Of a DNA stretch of 64,000 nucleotides, positions 15,708 through 23,613 are shown piece after piece (position 1 is the stretch's first letter; every line of letters starts with the position of its first letter). The position numbers were made by a program, and so were the translations under genes. Source of the DNA: Actinomadura opuntiae (GTDB lineage: Bacteria; Actinomycetota; Actinomycetes; Streptosporangiales; Streptosporangiaceae); NCBI RefSeq assembly GCF_030283205.1, contig NZ_JASNWF010000008.1:62001-126000 (forward strand), written 5' to 3'. Below the pieces are notes generated by a model. It was not told where the DNA came from and did no database searches. It saw only the letters and a program-made list of their open reading frames with translations.

Positions 15708-16577
15708 TCATGCGCGCGGCAGCGCGGTGGTCCGGGCGATCGTGGCGGTGCCGCCGACGCGGACCACCGGCCCCGACGCGTCCGGCCGGGTGGTGGCGGT
15801 GATGGTGGACGGCGCGCCGAGGGCGTCGCCCATGTCGACGCTGATGTCGGTGACGCCCTGTCCGGCCAGGTGGGCGGCGAGGCAGGCGGTGCTGTTGGCG
15901 TTGGCGATGTCCTCGGGGACGCCGATGGACGGGGCGAACAGGCGGGCGGCGAGACGGCCCTCGCCGGACGGCGGGGTGTGGACGTAGGCGCCGAGAAGCC
16001 CGAGTTCGTCGCAGGCGGCGCGAAGCCGGTCCTGGTCGGGGTCGAGGGCGGCGAGGACGGACCGGGTGGTGACGGGGACGAGCATCCGGGGCCGTCCGAC
16101 CGACGCGACGCGCAGGCCCGGGCCGAGGGCGCCGGGGTCAATGCCCAGCGCGGGGACGACGAGGGCGCGTTCGCGCGCGGTGGGCTCGCGGAGGTCCACG
16201 GGGCCGGGGTCGAAGACGACCGTGAAGGCTGAGGTGTTCCGGACGCAGCGTCCCGTGAACGTCCGGCGCGAGGTGCGCAAGACGGCCCGGTAGTCATCGT
16301 CACCGGCGCGTTCGGCCAGGACGGCCAGGGCCGCGACCGTCCCATGACCGCAGGCGGGCAGCTCACCTTCGCTGGTGAAGAAGCGCAGCGCAACGGCGGA
16401 CCCGTCATTCGCCGGAGAGACGAACACGGCGTGCGAGGTCCCCATCAGCGTGGGGACGGCGCGGCGCTCGGCGTCGGTCAGGGGCCCGTCGTCCAGGACG
16501 GCGGTGGGGCTGCCGCCCTGCCCGTCACGCAGGCAGGCGTGCACGATCGTGACGGAGATCGCCTGCGCCACGTCCAT
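15708..16577 (-). CDS. PhzF family isomerase/epimerase-like protein
   Basis: The ATG preceded by GGGAGGTTGGGCGG gives a 289-residue protein of the usual PhzF length. The two-fold repeat of the diaminopimelate-epimerase fold is recognisable: FFTSEGELPACGHGTVAALA in the first half and ANANSTACLAAHLAGQG in the second. The position normally filled by the catalytic Glu (SETxFV in PhzF) reads TSHAVFV here, so the general acid/base appears changed. No phenazine genes are nearby. It may therefore act on another substrate or have lost catalysis. Confidence 0.82.
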   Translation of the reverse strand: MDVAQAISVTIVHACLRDGQGGSPTAVLDDGPLTDAERRAVPTLMGTSHAVFVSPANDGSAVALRFFTSEGELPACGHGTVAALAVLAERAGDDDYRAVLRTSRRTFTGRCVRNTSAFTVVFDPGPVDLREPTARERALVVPALGIDPGALGPGLRVASVGRPRMLVPVTTRSVLAALDPDQDRLRAACDELGLLGAYVHTPPSGEGRLAARLFAPSIGVPEDIANANSTACLAAHLAGQGVTDISVDMGDALGAPSTITATTRPDASGPVVRVGGTATIARTTALPRA

Positions 16578-16724
16578 CCGCCCAACCTCCCACGTGCCCT
16601 TCGAGTGCACCCTACGCGCTGCTCCGGAGCCCCCAGCGGCCGCACTCGTCCCGGGTAGCGGGAGCGGCGGACCTCACAACGCGCCCATCTACCGGACGCG
16701 CCCGCGACCGGCCACCCTGAACCG

Positions 16725-17270
16725 ATGGAGGTTCGCTTCACCGAGGACCACATCCGTTTCCTCGGCTACGACTTTCGCGGCGCCACCGTCCATCCCATGG
16801 GAATGGTCACGCCTGCCCATATCCGCGATGCCGACTGGAAGGCCATCAGACCCGAGATACGGACCGTGCGCGGCGAGACCCTTTTCGTTCCGCACGACAG
16901 GAAGGCCGATCTGGAAGGGTTCTGCCATCGCCACGGGATCGCCGGGGTGTCCCGCCCCGACACGTGGGGTGATCTGCTCGAACCGTTCCTCGACACCCAG
17001 ATCGACGCCGACCAGGAAAAGGCCACTATCGACCGGCTGCACCGGGCCGGATTCGCGCGGGAAGCGGTCACGAGCATCCGGCGGCGGCTCGCACCGCTCA
17101 TGCTCGCCTACAATTTTGGCGCCATGGTCTGGGAATGGGTCCATCTCGGCCTCTACGACCTCCTCACCGCGGCCAACGCCCCCGTCATCGACCCCGCCCT
17201 GCAAGCCGAACTCGGCGCCCCCGAGGCGTTCTACGAGTGGACGATGGCAGTAGCCGAACGCCACCACTGA
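16725..17270 (+). CDS. Uncharacterised 181-residue protein
   Basis: I do not recognise the family. The sequence is a soluble mixed alpha/beta protein. It begins with MEVRFTEDHIRFLGYDFRG, has a central TWGDLLEPFLDTQIDADQEKA stretch (read in two parts) and a hydrophobic helix, MLAYNFGAMVWEWVHLGLY, that is too polar for a clear membrane segment. Codon usage is like its neighbours, so it is very probably expressed. No ribosome site is obvious before the ATG. It shares its upstream region with the divergent PhzF-like gene and is followed 71 bp later by another orphan protein. Confidence 0.72.
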   Translation: MEVRFTEDHIRFLGYDFRGATVHPMGMVTPAHIRDADWKAIRPEIRTVRGETLFVPHDRKADLEGFCHRHGIAGVSRPDTWGDLLEPFLDTQIDADQEKATIDRLHRAGFAREAVTSIRRRLAPLMLAYNFGAMVWEWVHLGLYDLLTAANAPVIDPALQAELGAPEAFYEWTMAVAERHH

Positions 17271-17341
17271 CCAGCCCGGACACCGTACCGGCCGCTGGCA
17301 GGAAGATCGTTCCCGGCCGGTTCGCGTGAGAGCATGGAGGC

Positions 17342-18421
17342 GTGCCGATCGACGCCGTACACGGGGATGACGCCGACTTCGCCGCCCACCTCCTGGCCAC
17401 CGCCGCCGGGCCACTCGCCCTCGCGTCGGCGGACGCTCCGCAGGTGCTGCACTGGCCCGGACGCAGGTTGCTGGTGCAGCGCGGAGACACCGAGTTGGCC
17501 ATGCGTGACCTGGACGGCGAGGTGCCGGAGGTCCGGTTCCCCGCCCCCTGGCCTCGCCAGTACGGCGAGGTGGCCGTCTCCCCCGCCGGGGACGTCGCGG
17601 TGTTCGCCGGCGTGCACGCGCTGCGAGCCGTGGATCCGACCGGCGCCGTCCTGTGGGAGATCCGCCACGGCTGCTGGTCCGCCGCCGTGTGCACCGAGGC
17701 GCACGCCTCGTTCTCCGAATACGCCGACGACCACCACCACAGCCACGCGGACCACGGCTCGGCGGCCTTCTCCCCGGACGGCAAGCTCCTCTGGGCCCAC
17801 GTCCGCGCCCGCGCGGCGGATGACGTCGAGGAGGAGTGGCTGATCATCGATCCCGCCGACGGCACCGTGCTGGCCAGGGCCGACACGATGACCGTCGGGT
17901 CAGGCTCCTACCACTTCCCGCATCCCGACCCGGCGCGCATGGGGCTCACCATCGCCCAGGGCGAGGAGGACTCCCCCGTCTTGTGGGGGCACTGGGACGG
18001 CGCGAACCTCACTGTCCACCGGTTCGTCGACGAAGTCCTCCTCGCCGTGAGCCCGTCCGGCGAGCACTTCCTCACCACGGACACCGGGCAGTGGAGCCTC
18101 TACCTGCATCGAGCGTCGGACGGCGCGGAACTGCGGCAACTCGACGCCGACAGGGCCGTTCCGCCTCTGGTCGAAGACCGCGTCGCCTGGGACTTCGAGG
18201 CGGCCTTCCCCTATGACGACATCGCCGTGGCGGGCACCGAGTACTACGCGGAGGAACCTCGCCACTGGGTCATCGACCCGCGCACGATGACTCCGCGCGG
18301 ACGGATCGTCTACCCCTTCGCCGTCTCAGGCTCCGCCCGTTCCGCCGGGGACGGAGCCTGGTACACGCTCTCCAAGGACCAGACGTCCGTCTACCTGTGG
18401 ACTCTGCCGTCCCCGGAATGA
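17342..18421 (+). CDS. Uncharacterised beta-propeller-like protein
   Basis: The 359-residue protein has no signal peptide. It shows repeated short strand patterns of the kind seen in WD40/PQQ-like propellers: VAVSPAGDVAVFAGVHALRAVDP, then SAAFSPDGKLLWAHV, LLAVSPSGEHFLTTD and HWVIDPRTMTPRG (each a blade-like strand pair). A His-rich patch, DDHHHSHADH, around residue 130 could bind metal. The GTG start follows ATGGAGGC. The function is unknown; a cytoplasmic binding or sensing protein is likely. It converges with the DUF397 gene 12 bp away. Confidence 0.72.
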   Translation: MPIDAVHGDDADFAAHLLATAAGPLALASADAPQVLHWPGRRLLVQRGDTELAMRDLDGEVPEVRFPAPWPRQYGEVAVSPAGDVAVFAGVHALRAVDPTGAVLWEIRHGCWSAAVCTEAHASFSEYADDHHHSHADHGSAAFSPDGKLLWAHVRARAADDVEEEWLIIDPADGTVLARADTMTVGSGSYHFPHPDPARMGLTIAQGEEDSPVLWGHWDGANLTVHRFVDEVLLAVSPSGEHFLTTDTGQWSLYLHRASDGAELRQLDADRAVPPLVEDRVAWDFEAAFPYDDIAVAGTEYYAEEPRHWVIDPRTMTPRGRIVYPFAVSGSARSAGDGAWYTLSKDQTSVYLWTLPSPE

Positions 18422-18433
18422 CCCGCCCGACCG

Positions 18434-18793
18434 TCAGGACAGGTCTAGGTGGCCGGCCTTGGCGCGGGTCGCGAACGTGGCCCAGGCGGACGCACCGAAC
18501 ACCAGCTTCGGCCCGTCCGGGTCCTTCGAGTCCCGCACCGCCACCGCCGAAGTCAGGTCCGCCACCTCGACGCACTGACCCCCGGTGTTGTCACTGTGGC
18601 TGCTCTTCCGCCACTCAGACCTGACGGAGTTCACGAACGCAACCTCCACGCACTCTGCGCCCGATGAGTCGCTGTAGGTGCTCTTCTTCCACTGCACAGC
18701 AGCCAGGAAGCCGACCTCGACACAGGACCCTCCGGAGGAGTCGCTGTGGCTGCTCTTACGCCAGATGCAGGACGACGGGCTCACCATGCTCAT
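18434..18793 (-). CDS. Triple DUF397 protein
   Basis: The 119-residue product has three tandem copies of the DUF397 core, at residues 11-27, 35-51 and 61-77. Each reads W[RK]KS[ST][HY]SD followed by a Gly-containing turn and CVEV. The last copy carries the usual continuation ADLTSAVAVRDSKDPDGP and a C-terminal AWATFATRAKAG. Normal DUF397 proteins have one copy in about 60-70 residues. The ATG overlaps the stop of the upstream XRE gene (ATGA) and follows GGAGG, so they are coupled. DUF397 proteins act with Scr1-type regulators in actinomycete development or toxin-antitoxin-like control. Confidence 0.9.
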   Translation of the reverse strand: MSMVSPSSCIWRKSSHSDSSGGSCVEVGFLAAVQWKKSTYSDSSGAECVEVAFVNSVRSEWRKSSHSDNTGGQCVEVADLTSAVAVRDSKDPDGPKLVFGASAWATFATRAKAGHLDLS

Positions 18794-19614
18794 AGACCCT
18801 CCATCACCGCGCGAGCAACGCGCACGGAGTCGCCGGCTGGTAGTGCAGCAGACCGCACTTGATCGAAGGCTACGGCACGCTCGTTCACGTCGCGAGGGGT
18901 CTCCAACAGCGGACCGTAACCACCCGCGCTGTCCATGTAACACATATTGGGTCGCTCAGGGAACTCCAGTAGCACGAACCCGCTTGCCTGGTAGACAGGC
19001 GCATCGTCCCGGATGACCTGGAAAGTGATATGCGGTTCGGTTGCCAAGCTCAAGAGCCGCTCAAGTTGACCGCGCATGACCTCGCGATCCCCCACGACCC
19101 GCCGGAGGGCGTACTCGCTCAGCACGAAAAGGAAGAAGGGCGATTCGTCCCTGGTCAGCAGGTCCTGTCGTTCCATCCGCGCCGTAAGCAACTCCTCCAG
19201 CTTCTCGGCCCGTTGCCCCACCTCCAGCACGGCCCGCGCGTATTCGGGCGTCTGCAAAAGCCCAGGCATCAGCAGCGGGGCGAATGCCTTGACATACGAC
19301 GCGTCGCGCTCCGCCTCCGCATAGGGCCGGAAGCCGGGCGGGAGGACGGCTAGGCGGCCGAAGCGCTGCATCCACTCCCAGATGCGGTGGAAGGTGCCGT
19401 TGGTGGCGAAGCAGGTGTCGCAGTCCTTGGCGAAGTCCTCGGAGGGTCCGTTCTGACCTGACTCGACCTGGCCGATCCGTTGCGGGGTGTATCCGAGCTT
19501 TTCGGCGAGTTCGGGGCGGGAGAGGCCGGCCGCTTCGCGATAGGCCCGCAACTCGGTGCCGAAGTATTCGGTCGGGGACGAGGGGACGCCGGGGTCGCGG
19601 GGGCGGCGAGGCAT
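18790..19614 (-). CDS. XRE family regulator with Scr1-type (DUF5753) domain
   Basis: The 274-residue protein begins with an HTH_XRE domain (ELRAYREAAGLSRPELAEKL, then YTPQRIGQVESGQNGPSEDF). The DUF5753 ligand-like domain follows, with FAPLLMPGLLQTPEYARAVL and FVLSEYALRRVVGD and the terminal AFDQVRSAALPAGDSV. This is the standard partner of DUF397 proteins, and the two genes overlap by 4 bp. It probably binds DNA at its own promoter and at the divergent pair of genes. Scr1 proteins of Streptomyces are regulators that function with a DUF397 partner. The start is supported by GGAGTG. Confidence 0.93.
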   Translation of the reverse strand: MPRRPRDPGVPSSPTEYFGTELRAYREAAGLSRPELAEKLGYTPQRIGQVESGQNGPSEDFAKDCDTCFATNGTFHRIWEWMQRFGRLAVLPPGFRPYAEAERDASYVKAFAPLLMPGLLQTPEYARAVLEVGQRAEKLEELLTARMERQDLLTRDESPFFLFVLSEYALRRVVGDREVMRGQLERLLSLATEPHITFQVIRDDAPVYQASGFVLLEFPERPNMCYMDSAGGYGPLLETPRDVNERAVAFDQVRSAALPAGDSVRVARAVMEGL

Positions 19615-19766
19615 GGCACACTCCAAGATCCGAAAAGGCGGCGGTTTTCCGACCGTCCGCCGGGGGTTTTCTGGCTTTGGGTCTCTCGCTCTTCCCGACC
19701 ATAACCCGGTCACAGCAAGATGGGGAGCGGTTACGGAGAGAAATCGGAGCAGAAAGTCAGACGATC

Positions 19767-20024
19767 ATGGATACGCCCGTCGACCCCGCCGACCAGGCAT
19801 TGGCGCGGCTGCGCGAGGACTATCAGGGACACCGGATCTGGCGTGCGACGCGCCATGACGGCCTACTGGGCGACTGGGTGGCGACGCTACACGACCCTGG
19901 ATCCGGCATATACCCGACCGTTGTCCGCAACAGCGCGGAGGAACTTCGTAAGGCGTTGGACATCGAGCGCGCTAGGGCGTCCAACAAAACGACGCCCGAG
20001 CCCAACAGTGCGGTGCAGTGGTAA
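19767..20024 (+). CDS. Small protein of the Scr1/DUF397 neighbourhood
   Basis: An 85-residue soluble protein starting MDTPVDPADQALARLREDYQ and containing RIWRATRHDGLLGDWVATL and a helix SAEELRKALDIERARA. I recognise no catalytic motif. It is divergent from the XRE regulator and its stop overlaps the ATG of the next gene (TAATG). This paired arrangement of two hypothetical proteins across from an XRE/DUF397 pair recurs in actinomycetes. It may be a target or partner of that regulator. A longer start at 19677 exists but lies in the regulator's upstream region. Confidence 0.72.
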   Translation: MDTPVDPADQALARLREDYQGHRIWRATRHDGLLGDWVATLHDPGSGIYPTVVRNSAEELRKALDIERARASNKTTPEPNSAVQW

Positions 20025-20587
20025 TGGCAGCGGACGAAAACGAGTCCAGCAATGGCGCCGTTCCCGATTCACCCAAAACGGACGCGCTCGATCGTCTCGC
20101 TAGGGAACTCGTCCGTGAGGGATGGACGGCCATACCGATCTACAAGGGGCAGCAGCCGGTTCTGCACGTCTTCGATAAGGACGTCCCGCACCTCGGGGAG
20201 AGCGTCGCGCTCGTGGCCGAGGCCGACACGTGGTGGTACCGCTCCAGCCTGGGCGAGAACCTGGCCCCGCACACCAAGCCCTTCCAGGCGGCGGAGAAGA
20301 TCGCCCGGATCCTCGTCCCGTACGTGACGGCCATCCAGGCGGCCCGGACGCAGCAGAGGCGGTTAGCGCAGGCGCCCCGGTCCGGTCTTCACCCGCCGAT
20401 GCGGCCGGAGCACGCGGCGATCATCACCGACCTGCAGCGGCGCTTCCCGGACGTCGTCTGCTGGTGGGGCGCCCACACGGGCGAATGGTGGGCGCTGCTC
20501 CCCGGCGGCACCCGCTGGCGCCTGGCCAGCGCGTCCGACCCGGCCGGCCTCGTCCAGATCATCGCCGAGGCGCGGCCCCGCCGGTGA
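20024..20587 (+). CDS. Uncharacterised protein coupled to the Scr1-neighbourhood gene
   Basis: A 187-residue soluble protein of unknown family. Its N-terminal half is helical (LDRLARELVREGWTAIPIYK) with a Trp-rich AEADTWWYRSSLGENLAP. The C-terminal half has ITDLQRRFPDVVCWWGAHTG and EWWALLPGGTRWRLASAS, a strand-rich segment like those in actinomycete regulator-linked hypothetical proteins. The start is placed at the ATG overlapping the upstream TAA; a GTG two codons earlier is possible. A strong hairpin follows the stop. Confidence 0.75.
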   Translation: MAADENESSNGAVPDSPKTDALDRLARELVREGWTAIPIYKGQQPVLHVFDKDVPHLGESVALVAEADTWWYRSSLGENLAPHTKPFQAAEKIARILVPYVTAIQAARTQQRRLAQAPRSGLHPPMRPEHAAIITDLQRRFPDVVCWWGAHTGEWWALLPGGTRWRLASASDPAGLVQIIAEARPRR

Positions 20588-20595
20588 ACAGGCCG

Positions 20596-20636
20596 CCGCG
20601 CGGCCGGGAGAGCCCCCCGTACTCCCGGCCGCGCGG
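20596..20636. terminator. Strong hairpin terminator between converging genes
   Basis: Perfect 15-bp arms (CCGCGCGGCCGGGAG and CTCCCGGCCGCGCGG) enclose an 11-nt loop and are followed by TTCT. It is placed between the stops of a + strand and a - strand gene, so it can serve both. Confidence 0.78.
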
Positions 20637-20661
20637 TTCTCCGCTCGGATGATGGTGGGGG

Positions 20662-20847
20662 TCAGCGGCCGCGCCGCATGCGGGCGGCCTCCATGTGGAT
20701 GCGCTCCTCGGTCGCGAGGAGGTCGGCCTCGGCCTTCTCGGTGCGCATCTGCGCGCGCATCTCGCGGAAGCTCGGGGTGCGGCGCCGCTCGGCGGCCCTG
20801 GTCCGGCGTCCCGCCCGGGCCCGTGAGAACCGCTGCAAGAGACTCAT
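20662..20847 (-). CDS. Small highly charged protein
   Basis: A 61-residue reading frame with a GAGGAG site nine bases before its ATG. The product is rich in Arg, Glu and Ala (RARAGRRTRAAERRR, ending EERIHMEAARMRRGR). It is predicted helical and soluble, with no recognisable domain. It could be a nucleic-acid-binding or membrane-surface peptide, or a spurious frame. It sits alone between two terminator-like regions. Confidence 0.5.
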   Translation of the reverse strand: MSLLQRFSRARAGRRTRAAERRRTPSFREMRAQMRTEKAEADLLATEERIHMEAARMRRGR

Positions 20848-20940
20848 GTCCGTCACTCCTCATCGCCATCGGCCCGGCTCGGTCCCGAACCGTTGTCCTG
20901 CGGCAACAGATGCCCCATTAATCCCACTTCATTCCTCGGC

Positions 20941-22389
20941 TCAGGCGACGGTCGCGATGCGATCGGTCACGGCGGCCGGGACCGTCACGTCCGGCGGCGT
21001 GCCGTCCCGCCCGGTGCGCGTGCGGAGGCCGGACGCGATGACGGCCGCGCCGAGCGCCGCCGCCGCGACGGGGACGATCAGCGCGGCGCGCAGGCCGCCC
21101 AGGCCCCCGCCCGCGGCGACGTCCACTGCGGTGACGGCCGACAGCCCGAGCGCCGTGCCGAACTGCATGGCGGTGTAGAGCAGTCCGCCCGCCAGGCCGT
21201 GCTCGTCCTCGGCGACGCCGTCGGTCGCAGCCATGGTCAGCGGCCCGTACGCCAGCGAGAACGACAGCCCGAGCAGGCCCAGCGCCGGGAGCATGGCGAC
21301 ATAGGTCCAGTCCATCCCGACGGGCAGGAACAGCGCGTACGCGACCGCCGCGAGCACGATGCCGGCGAGCAGCACGCGGGCGTTGCCGAACCGGTTCACC
21401 AGGCGCGGTGTCAGGACGGGCGCGAGGACGGTGTCCGTCCCGATCACCAGCATGGCCAGGCCGGTCTGCATCGTGCTCCAGCCGCGCAGCTCCTGGAAGT
21501 ACAGGGTGGCCAGGAACTGGAAGCCCGCGAACGCGGCCAGGAACAGAAGCGCCGCGGCGTTCACCCGCAGGAGCGGTGCCTTCCGCAGGATGCCCGGACG
21601 CACCAGCGGGGACGGGGAGCGGCGTTCGACGGCGGCGAACAGCCGCAGCAGCACCAGCGCGGCGGCGAACACACCGGCGGTCAGGAACGGGCCGTCGCCG
21701 GCGCGCTCCAGCCGGACGACCCCGTACACCAGCAGCAGCATCGCTCCGGTCAGCGTGAACGCCCCCGCCAGGTCGAAGCCGTCCGAGGAGCGCTCGCGGC
21801 CCGCGTCGCGGACGAGGGCCAGCGCCGCCACCAGGATCAGCGCCGAGAGGACGACCGGGGCGAAGAACACCCAGCGCCAGCCGATCGAGGTGAGCGCGCC
21901 GCCCGCGACGACGCCGAGCGAGAAGCCGCCCGCCGCCGTCCCCGCGTACACGCCGAGCGCCTTGGTGCGCGCCGGGCCCTCCGGGAACGCGGACGTGACG
22001 AGCGCCAGCCCGGCGGGCGCCATGAACGCGGCCGCGACGCCCGTGACGAACCGGGCGACCAGCAGCGTCCAGCCCTCGGTGGCGAGACCGCCGAGCCCGG
22101 AGAAGACCAGGAAGACCGCCAGCCACAGCACGAACATCCGGCGGTGGCCCAGCAGGTCGGCGGCGCGGCCGCCCAGCAGCATGAACCCGCCGTAGCCCAG
22201 CACGTAGGCGCTGACGACGCCGCTGAGCATCCCGGTGGACAGCTCCAGGTCGGCCCGGATCGACGGCAGCGCCACGTTCAGCATCGCCACGTCGATCCCC
22301 TCCAGGAAGATCGCGCCGCACAGCACCAGGAGCACGCCCCACGAGCGGCCGGTCAGGCGCCCGCCGGGTCCGGTGACGGAATTGGACAT
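20941..22389 (-). CDS. MFS multidrug exporter, DHA2 (14-TM) family
   Basis: The 482-residue protein has the 14 hydrophobic segments of the DHA2 family. Family motifs are GGRAADLLGHRRMFVLWL (motif A region), LVARFVTGVAAAFMAPAGLAL (motif C-like) and a late FLPVGMDWTYVAMLPALGLL stretch. Such proteins export drugs or dyes by proton antiport. It diverges from an HxlR regulator across a 100-bp region, the usual arrangement for an inducible efflux pump. Nothing in the sequence indicates its substrate. Confidence 0.9.
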   Translation of the reverse strand: MSNSVTGPGGRLTGRSWGVLLVLCGAIFLEGIDVAMLNVALPSIRADLELSTGMLSGVVSAYVLGYGGFMLLGGRAADLLGHRRMFVLWLAVFLVFSGLGGLATEGWTLLVARFVTGVAAAFMAPAGLALVTSAFPEGPARTKALGVYAGTAAGGFSLGVVAGGALTSIGWRWVFFAPVVLSALILVAALALVRDAGRERSSDGFDLAGAFTLTGAMLLLVYGVVRLERAGDGPFLTAGVFAAALVLLRLFAAVERRSPSPLVRPGILRKAPLLRVNAAALLFLAAFAGFQFLATLYFQELRGWSTMQTGLAMLVIGTDTVLAPVLTPRLVNRFGNARVLLAGIVLAAVAYALFLPVGMDWTYVAMLPALGLLGLSFSLAYGPLTMAATDGVAEDEHGLAGGLLYTAMQFGTALGLSAVTAVDVAAGGGLGGLRAALIVPVAAAALGAAVIASGLRTRTGRDGTPPDVTVPAAVTDRIATVA

Positions 22390-22489
22390 CGGTGCTCGAC
22401 TCCCTCTCGCCGGGAACCGCGCCCCGGGGTGGTTCCCCGAGTGCCCGCCGGTTCCCTCTTGTTACCGGAAGAATCGTCGGGCACCATCG

Positions 22490-22990
22490 ATGAGCATGGA
22501 AGACGGCACTCCCAAGTCCCTCGGTTACTGCGCGGATACCGGCGCCGACGACGACGTTCTCCAGTGGGACCAGCGCGCGGACTGCGAGGTGCGGCAGATC
22601 CTCGACCGCATCGCCGACAAGTGGTCGCTCCTGGTGATCGCGCTGCTGGACAAGCGGAGCCTGCGCTTCACCGAGCTGCGGCGCGCGATCGACGGGGTCA
22701 GCCAGCGGATGCTGACCCGCACGCTGCGGCATCTGGAACGCGACGGGCTGGTGAGCCGGACGGTGCATCCGACCGTCCCGCCGCGGGTGGACTACGCGCT
22801 GACGCCGATGGGCGCGACCCTGCACAGCACCATCCGCGCCCTGGTCGGCTGGACGGAAGAGCACCAGAACGCCATCGCGGCGGCGCGCGCCGCCTACGAC
22901 CGGCGCGTGGCCGCCGAACAGGAGGCCGCCGAACGCGAGGCGGCGGAACGCGACGCCATCGCCCGCGCCGTCCTCCCGACCCGAGGCTGA
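22490..22990 (+). CDS. HxlR family transcriptional regulator
   Basis: A 166-residue winged-helix protein with the HxlR signature: C32 just before the first helix (RADCEVRQILDRIADKWSLL), then RFTELRRAIDGVSQRMLTRT and LERDGLVSRTVHPTVPPRV. The lone cysteine is the redox or electrophile sensor in several family members. A charged Glu/Ala-rich tail (about 25 residues) forms a helix. Two possible ATGs lie 6 bp apart; the first is used. It most likely controls the divergent MFS exporter. Confidence 0.9.
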   Translation: MSMEDGTPKSLGYCADTGADDDVLQWDQRADCEVRQILDRIADKWSLLVIALLDKRSLRFTELRRAIDGVSQRMLTRTLRHLERDGLVSRTVHPTVPPRVDYALTPMGATLHSTIRALVGWTEEHQNAIAAARAAYDRRVAAEQEAAEREAAERDAIARAVLPTRG

Positions 22991-23019
22991 CCGCACTCCC
23001 CGGGTCGCTGGCGGACGGA

Positions 23020-23069
23020 ACCGGCCGTGAGCATGATCCGGTGAGGCCCCTTCCGTACTTTCGGCCGGT
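23020..23069 (+). promoter_or_regulatory. Inverted pair of LuxR-type sites upstream of the two-component operon
   Basis: ACCGGCCGTGAGCA (23020-23033) and CCGTACTTTCGGCCGGT (23053-23069) face each other. The second is the exact reverse complement of a 17-mer before the ABC exporter. From the first box to the ATG is 84 bp, as at the exporter promoter. A TAGCGT and GGCATG follow with almost no leader. The downstream response regulator is the likely binder. Confidence 0.65.
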
Positions 23070-23103
23070 GCGGTGAGCGGTGCGGCTTCCTAGCGTCATC
23101 GGC

Positions 23104-23613
23104 ATGAACGCAGCGGATCGACCGCAGCTGACCGGGTCCGTCCTGGTCGACGCCGGGCTGGGCATCGTCTTCGCCGCGGGGATCGCCTTCACCACGTACA
23201 TGCTCATGGACAGCTGGGGCGGGACGTCGTGGGTCTTCGACCTCGCCATCGCCGTCATGGTGTGCGCGCTCGCGGTGGTGCGCCGATGGCGGCCCGCGGC
23301 CACGGCGGCCGCGGCGCTGATCGCTTCGGCCGTCGCGATCGCCGTGGCCGGGGCTGCGGAGCTGCCGCAAGAGCCCGGCCCCGTCACGGCGCTGGGCTTG
23401 GCGGTGCTCGTCGGTTCCGCACTGCGCAGGTCGCCCGGACCGGTGGCGGCCGCCATCGGTGCCGGCGGGGCCGCGGTGGTCGCGGGGGCCTGGGCCTCCG
23501 GGCACGGCGGCGTCACCGTCCTGGCCACCCTCATGATGACCGGTGCCCTGGTGACGGGCCCGGGGCTGCGCCTGTTCGACAGCGCGCGGCCGGACCGGGC
23601 GCGGCCGAGGTGA
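23104..23613 (+). CDS. Stand-alone sensor-like membrane protein (duplicate of the histidine kinase N-terminus)
   Basis: The 169-residue product has four or five hydrophobic segments and no kinase domain. It aligns end to end with the first 160 residues of the next gene: LGIVFAAGIA against LGVLFAAAIA, and LPQEPGPVTALGLAVLVGSA against LPAEPGPPMTLGLMVLTGTA. It is thus a duplicated sensor module that stops before the dimerisation helix. The ATG directly follows TAGCGTCATCGGC, consistent with a leaderless start. Its stop overlaps the kinase start (GTGA). It could modulate the kinase by forming mixed membrane assemblies. Confidence 0.82.
   Translation: MNAADRPQLTGSVLVDAGLGIVFAAGIAFTTYMLMDSWGGTSWVFDLAIAVMVCALAVVRRWRPAATAAAALIASAVAIAVAGAAELPQEPGPVTALGLAVLVGSALRRSPGPVAAAIGAGGAAVVAGAWASGHGGVTVLATLMMTGALVTGPGLRLFDSARPDRARPR

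Noticed and set aside
20893..23076. Long + strand frame across the MFS exporter region
   Set aside because: It is low-complexity Arg/Gly/Gln translation opposite a clear 14-TM protein and spans a well-defined divergent regulator gene.
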